Origin: an uncultured Shimia sp.
Lineage (GTDB): Bacteria; Pseudomonadota; Alphaproteobacteria; Rhodobacterales; Rhodobacteraceae
Assembly: GCA_937897325.1 (NCBI GenBank)
Contig: CALCOY010000092.1
Coordinates: forward strand, 1-61,320
DNA length: 61,320 nt
Direction: 5' to 3'
Shown here: piece after piece, positions 59,315 through 61,320 of the stretch
Layout of the letters: each line of letters opens with the position of its first letter
Numbering within the stretch: position 1 is the stretch's first letter
The notes under the pieces: generated by a model
Seen by the model: the letters and a program-made list of their open reading frames with translations, nothing else
The model's database searches: none
Told to the model about the DNA's origin: nothing
Position numbers and translations under genes: made by a program

Positions 59315-61320
59315 GTGACACATGCAGCTGGTATCACCTCGGGTCCGCTTGAGGTGATGGCCTTCGCGGGCGCCAATTCACGGGCCTATCTGAAAGCCGT
59401 TTTTGAGGCCTATCGTGCGGGACAGGTGGTTCTGGCACTGCCGGCGGACGCGGCCAAGCGCACTGTTCCGGGGACCAAGATCCTGGGCCGCGAAGCCTTT
59501 GCGGACGATCCGGGCTGGTTTGCCGAGACGCTGGATCTGAGTGCCAGCGACACCCCTGCGCAGATCAGCTTTTCTTCGGGCACGACAGGCCGGGCCAAAG
59601 CGCTGCTTTTGTCGCACCGGGCGCTAGGGGACGTGGTCACGCGCATCAATGCGGCCATGGGGATCGACGAGACCATCCGCGAATATATCGGCGTGCCGGT
59701 CACGTTTTCCTTCGGCTTTGGCCGGGCACGCGCCGTGGCGGCGGCGGGCGGGCAATCCTATCTGCCACCGAATGGCTTTGATCCTGCCGAGATCGGGCGG
59801 ATGCTGGCCGCCGGTGAGATCAACGCGATTTCCGCCGTGCCAACGCTCTGGCGGATCCTGCTGGCCAATCCGCAGGCAGTCGAGGGCCATGCGGACAAGG
59901 TGCGCTGGATCGAGATCGGCAGCCAATACATGTCCGGCCTCGAAAAGCAGGCTTTGAAAGATCTGTTTCCACAGGCCAGGATCGTGCAGCATTACGGGCT
60001 GACCGAGGCCTCGCGCGCCACGCTGCTGGATATTAGCGCAACGGACGGTGCTGCGTTGGAAAGCGTGGGGGCCGCCACGGGGGATTGCGAAGTCGCGATT
60101 TCCGACGAAGGCCTGATCCGCCTGCGCGGGCCGCACATTGCCGAAGGTCTGGTGACGGGTGCCGGGGTCAAACCTATCGTCGATCCGGATGGCTGGCTGA
60201 CGACGGCAGATCAGGGCCGGATTGAGGGCGGGGTGCTTTACTACGAAGGCCGCGCAGACGAGCTGATTAATTCCGGCGGGCTCAAGATCGACCCGACCTT
60301 GTTCGAACAAAAGCTGGGCAGCGCCTTGGGTGCACCGCAGGCCGTGGCCGTGGGCCGCGTGGCCGATGATCTGCGTGGGCACAAGGTGCTGGTCGCGGTC
60401 GAACAGGGATCGGGCCTGAAGGCGGATGCCGTGCGCAAGGCCGCCACGGAGATTGCCGAAGGGCTGGGCCTGACGGGCAGCGGATCGCTGGTGCTGCGGA
60501 TGATCGAGACAATCCCGCGCACAGCCACAGGCAAGGTGCAGCGGGCCAAGCTGGCCGATGAGCCCGAGAAAGTGGTCGAGACGATGACCGCAGACATGAC
60601 CGAAGCCGCCCCGGGGGCGAGCCGCGCCGCAGAACTTCAGGCGCTTTGGGCCGAGGTCTTGAACGTGCCTTCGGTGTCGCTGCACGAAAGCTTCTACGAT
60701 CTGGGCGGCGACAGCCTGTCAGCCCTGACCGTGATCATGCGGATGGAGGCGCTTGGCCTTGATCCCGACACGGCGCGCATGATCTTCGATGGCAAGACCA
60801 TCGCTGAAATCACGGGTGGTGATGCGGTGCAACCTGCCCCAGCCCCACAGGCCGTCTCAGCCCCTGCGGCTGAGACGCAGGTCGATCCGCGCGCGGCGGA
60901 ATTGCAGGCGCTTTGGGCCGAAGTCTTGAATGTGCCCACTGTGTCGCTGCACGAAAGCTTCTACGATCTGGGCGGGGACAGTCTTTCTGCGCTGACCGTG
61001 ATCATGCGGATGGAAGCGCTTGGCCTTGATCCCGACACGGCGCGCATGATCTTCGATGGCAAGACCATTGCCCAGATCACAGGCGCAGAGGCACCTGCCG
61101 CGCCGCAAGCGGTTGCCGCTGCCCCCCCGCCGACAGCTGAGGCTCCGGCGACAGGCCGCGCCGCAGAGCTTCAGGCGCTTTGGGCCGAGGTCTTGAACGT
61201 GCCTTCGGTGTCGCTGCACGAAAGCTTCTACGATCTGGGCGGCGACAGCCTGTCAGCCCTGACCGTGATCATGCGGATGGAGGCGCTTGGCCTTGATCCC
61301 GACACGGCGCGCATGATCTT
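59315..61320 (+). CDS. Short adenylation domain with tandem carrier domains (5' part of a fused gene, continues at base 1)
   Basis: The frame opens after the oxygenase stop; GTG 59315 with GGCGGA upstream is the only sensible start, and it runs off the window end. Residues ~1-430 are an adenylate-forming domain: A3 SFSSGTTGRAKALLLS at 85-100, YGLTEASR at ~227-234, DGWLTTADQGR at ~292-302, and A10 GKVQRAKL with Lys407. Normal domains have A3 much later, so ~100 N-terminal residues (A1/A2 region) are missing. Carrier domains begin at residues 441, 530 and 619, with phosphopantetheine Ser467, Ser556 and Ser645, every 89 residues. On a closed circle the protein goes on into the 1-1341 membrane domain, 1,064 residues in all. 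Substrate unknown. Confidence 0.85.
   Translation, partial: MTHAAGITSGPLEVMAFAGANSRAYLKAVFEAYRAGQVVLALPADAAKRTVPGTKILGREAFADDPGWFAETLDLSASDTPAQISFSSGTTGRAKALLLSHRALGDVVTRINAAMGIDETIREYIGVPVTFSFGFGRARAVAAAGGQSYLPPNGFDPAEIGRMLAAGEINAISAVPTLWRILLANPQAVEGHADKVRWIEIGSQYMSGLEKQALKDLFPQARIVQHYGLTEASRATLLDISATDGAALESVGAATGDCEVAISDEGLIRLRGPHIAEGLVTGAGVKPIVDPDGWLTTADQGRIEGGVLYYEGRADELINSGGLKIDPTLFEQKLGSALGAPQAVAVGRVADDLRGHKVLVAVEQGSGLKADAVRKAATEIAEGLGLTGSGSLVLRMIETIPRTATGKVQRAKLADEPEKVVETMTADMTEAAPGASRAAELQALWAEVLNVPSVSLHESFYDLGGDSLSALTVIMRMEALGLDPDTARMIFDGKTIAEITGGDAVQPAPAPQAVSAPAAETQVDPRAAELQALWAEVLNVPTVSLHESFYDLGGDSLSALTVIMRMEALGLDPDTARMIFDGKTIAQITGAEAPAAPQAVAAAPPPTAEAPATGRAAELQALWAEVLNVPSVSLHESFYDLGGDSLSALTVIMRMEALGLDPDTARMI
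60635..61320 (+). repeat. Tandem 267-bp carrier-domain repeats
   Basis: Units start at 60635, 60902 and 61169, exactly 267 bp (89 codons) apart. The first and third units are identical over 152 bp. The second differs by a few mostly silent changes. The linkers between them are Ala/Pro-rich and vary. Near-identity at DNA level indicates recent duplication or gene conversion, and means the copy number could be wrong in a short-read assembly. Confidence 0.9.
61169..61320. repeat. Terminal direct repeat (identical to 1-152)
   Basis: The last 152 bases match the first 152 exactly and in the same frame (61169 is codon 619 of the adenylation-carrier gene; base 1 is a codon start of the acyltransferase part). 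Joining them leaves the frame open through to the TAA at 1341. Confidence 0.85.

Noticed and set aside
1-61320. tRNA, rRNA, CRISPR array, conjugation (relaxase/T4SS) genes
   Set aside because: I looked for these and saw none. The plasmid would need help from another element to move by conjugation.

Overview
The window reads as one almost complete, high-GC plasmid of an alphaproteobacterium of the Rhodobacteraceae (roseobacter type), devoted to making, exporting and decorating an extracellular polysaccharide. The plasmid reading rests on a RepA-family replication initiator (37775-38761) divergent from a parA-parB pair (37346-34972), three 22-bp iteron-like repeats between them, and a ParDE-like addiction pair (55283-55857). 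The roseobacter assignment rests on a fused XrtD/EpsI exosortase with VPLPA-CTERM-type substrates and on a small protein resembling the Rcc01079 spike base of Rhodobacter gene transfer agents. The first 152 bases are identical to the last 152, in the same frame of the same gene. The simplest explanation is a circle of 61,168 bp opened inside a repeated carrier-protein domain.

Layout. 1-1341 is the C-terminal part of a protein whose N-terminal part starts at 59315. 5280-1389 (minus) is a three-gene spike/beta-helix cassette. 5566-12662 (plus) is a tight operon: glycosyltransferase, WecG/TagA transferase, Wzy-like polymerase, GT2, sulfotransferase, GT2, pyruvyl transferase. 13534-12821 is a GIY-YIG protein between glycan genes. 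18508-13758 (minus) holds a giant secreted beta-helix protein and a glycosyltransferase. 24362-19049 (minus) holds a TPR lipoprotein, a short OPX export protein, an outer-membrane barrel and a rhomboid protease. 25175-24477 is the ExoY-like initiating sugar transferase. 25684-29042 (plus) holds an ExeA-like ATPase, a Wzz-like chain-length protein and a tyrosine autokinase-like ATPase. 29160-32272 holds a VPLPA-CTERM-type protein, a second pyruvyl transferase and a Wzx-like flippase. 32304-33575 is IS debris. 34801-33584 is a QueC-like PP-loop protein. 37346-38761 is the replication and partition core. 38828-44451 holds decoration enzymes: OafA-SGNH, sulfotransferase, MBOAT and its SGNH-like partner. 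45320-44562 is an AlkD-like protein. 47270-49127 holds XrtD, a glycosyltransferase and a second CTERM substrate. 49489-55067 (plus) is an operon of two Gfo/Idh oxidoreductases and three glycosyltransferases. 55283-56952 holds the toxin-antitoxin pair and a PCMT-like methyltransferase. 57235-61320 holds an acyltransferase, an Fe(II)/2-oxoglutarate oxygenase and an adenylation protein with tandem carriers.

How the parts fit (inference). ExoY loads the first sugar on the lipid carrier, the glycosyltransferases build the repeat unit, the flippase and Wzy-like protein export and polymerise it under Wzz/autokinase control, and OPX plus barrel pass it through the outer membrane. Two pyruvyl transferases, two sulfotransferases and several membrane acyltransferases would make it strongly acidic and acylated. 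XrtD would anchor the two CTERM proteins in the same surface layer.

The most unusual locus spans the join. Closing the circle gives one predicted 1,064-residue protein with the order short adenylation domain, three near-identical carrier domains, membrane acyltransferase-like domain. It lies 12 nt downstream of a SyrP-like oxygenase gene and near a separate acyltransferase. I propose that it activates an acid, holds it on the carriers for hydroxylation, and passes it across the membrane to the polysaccharide. The second is the GTA-spike-like cassette beside the polysaccharide genes.
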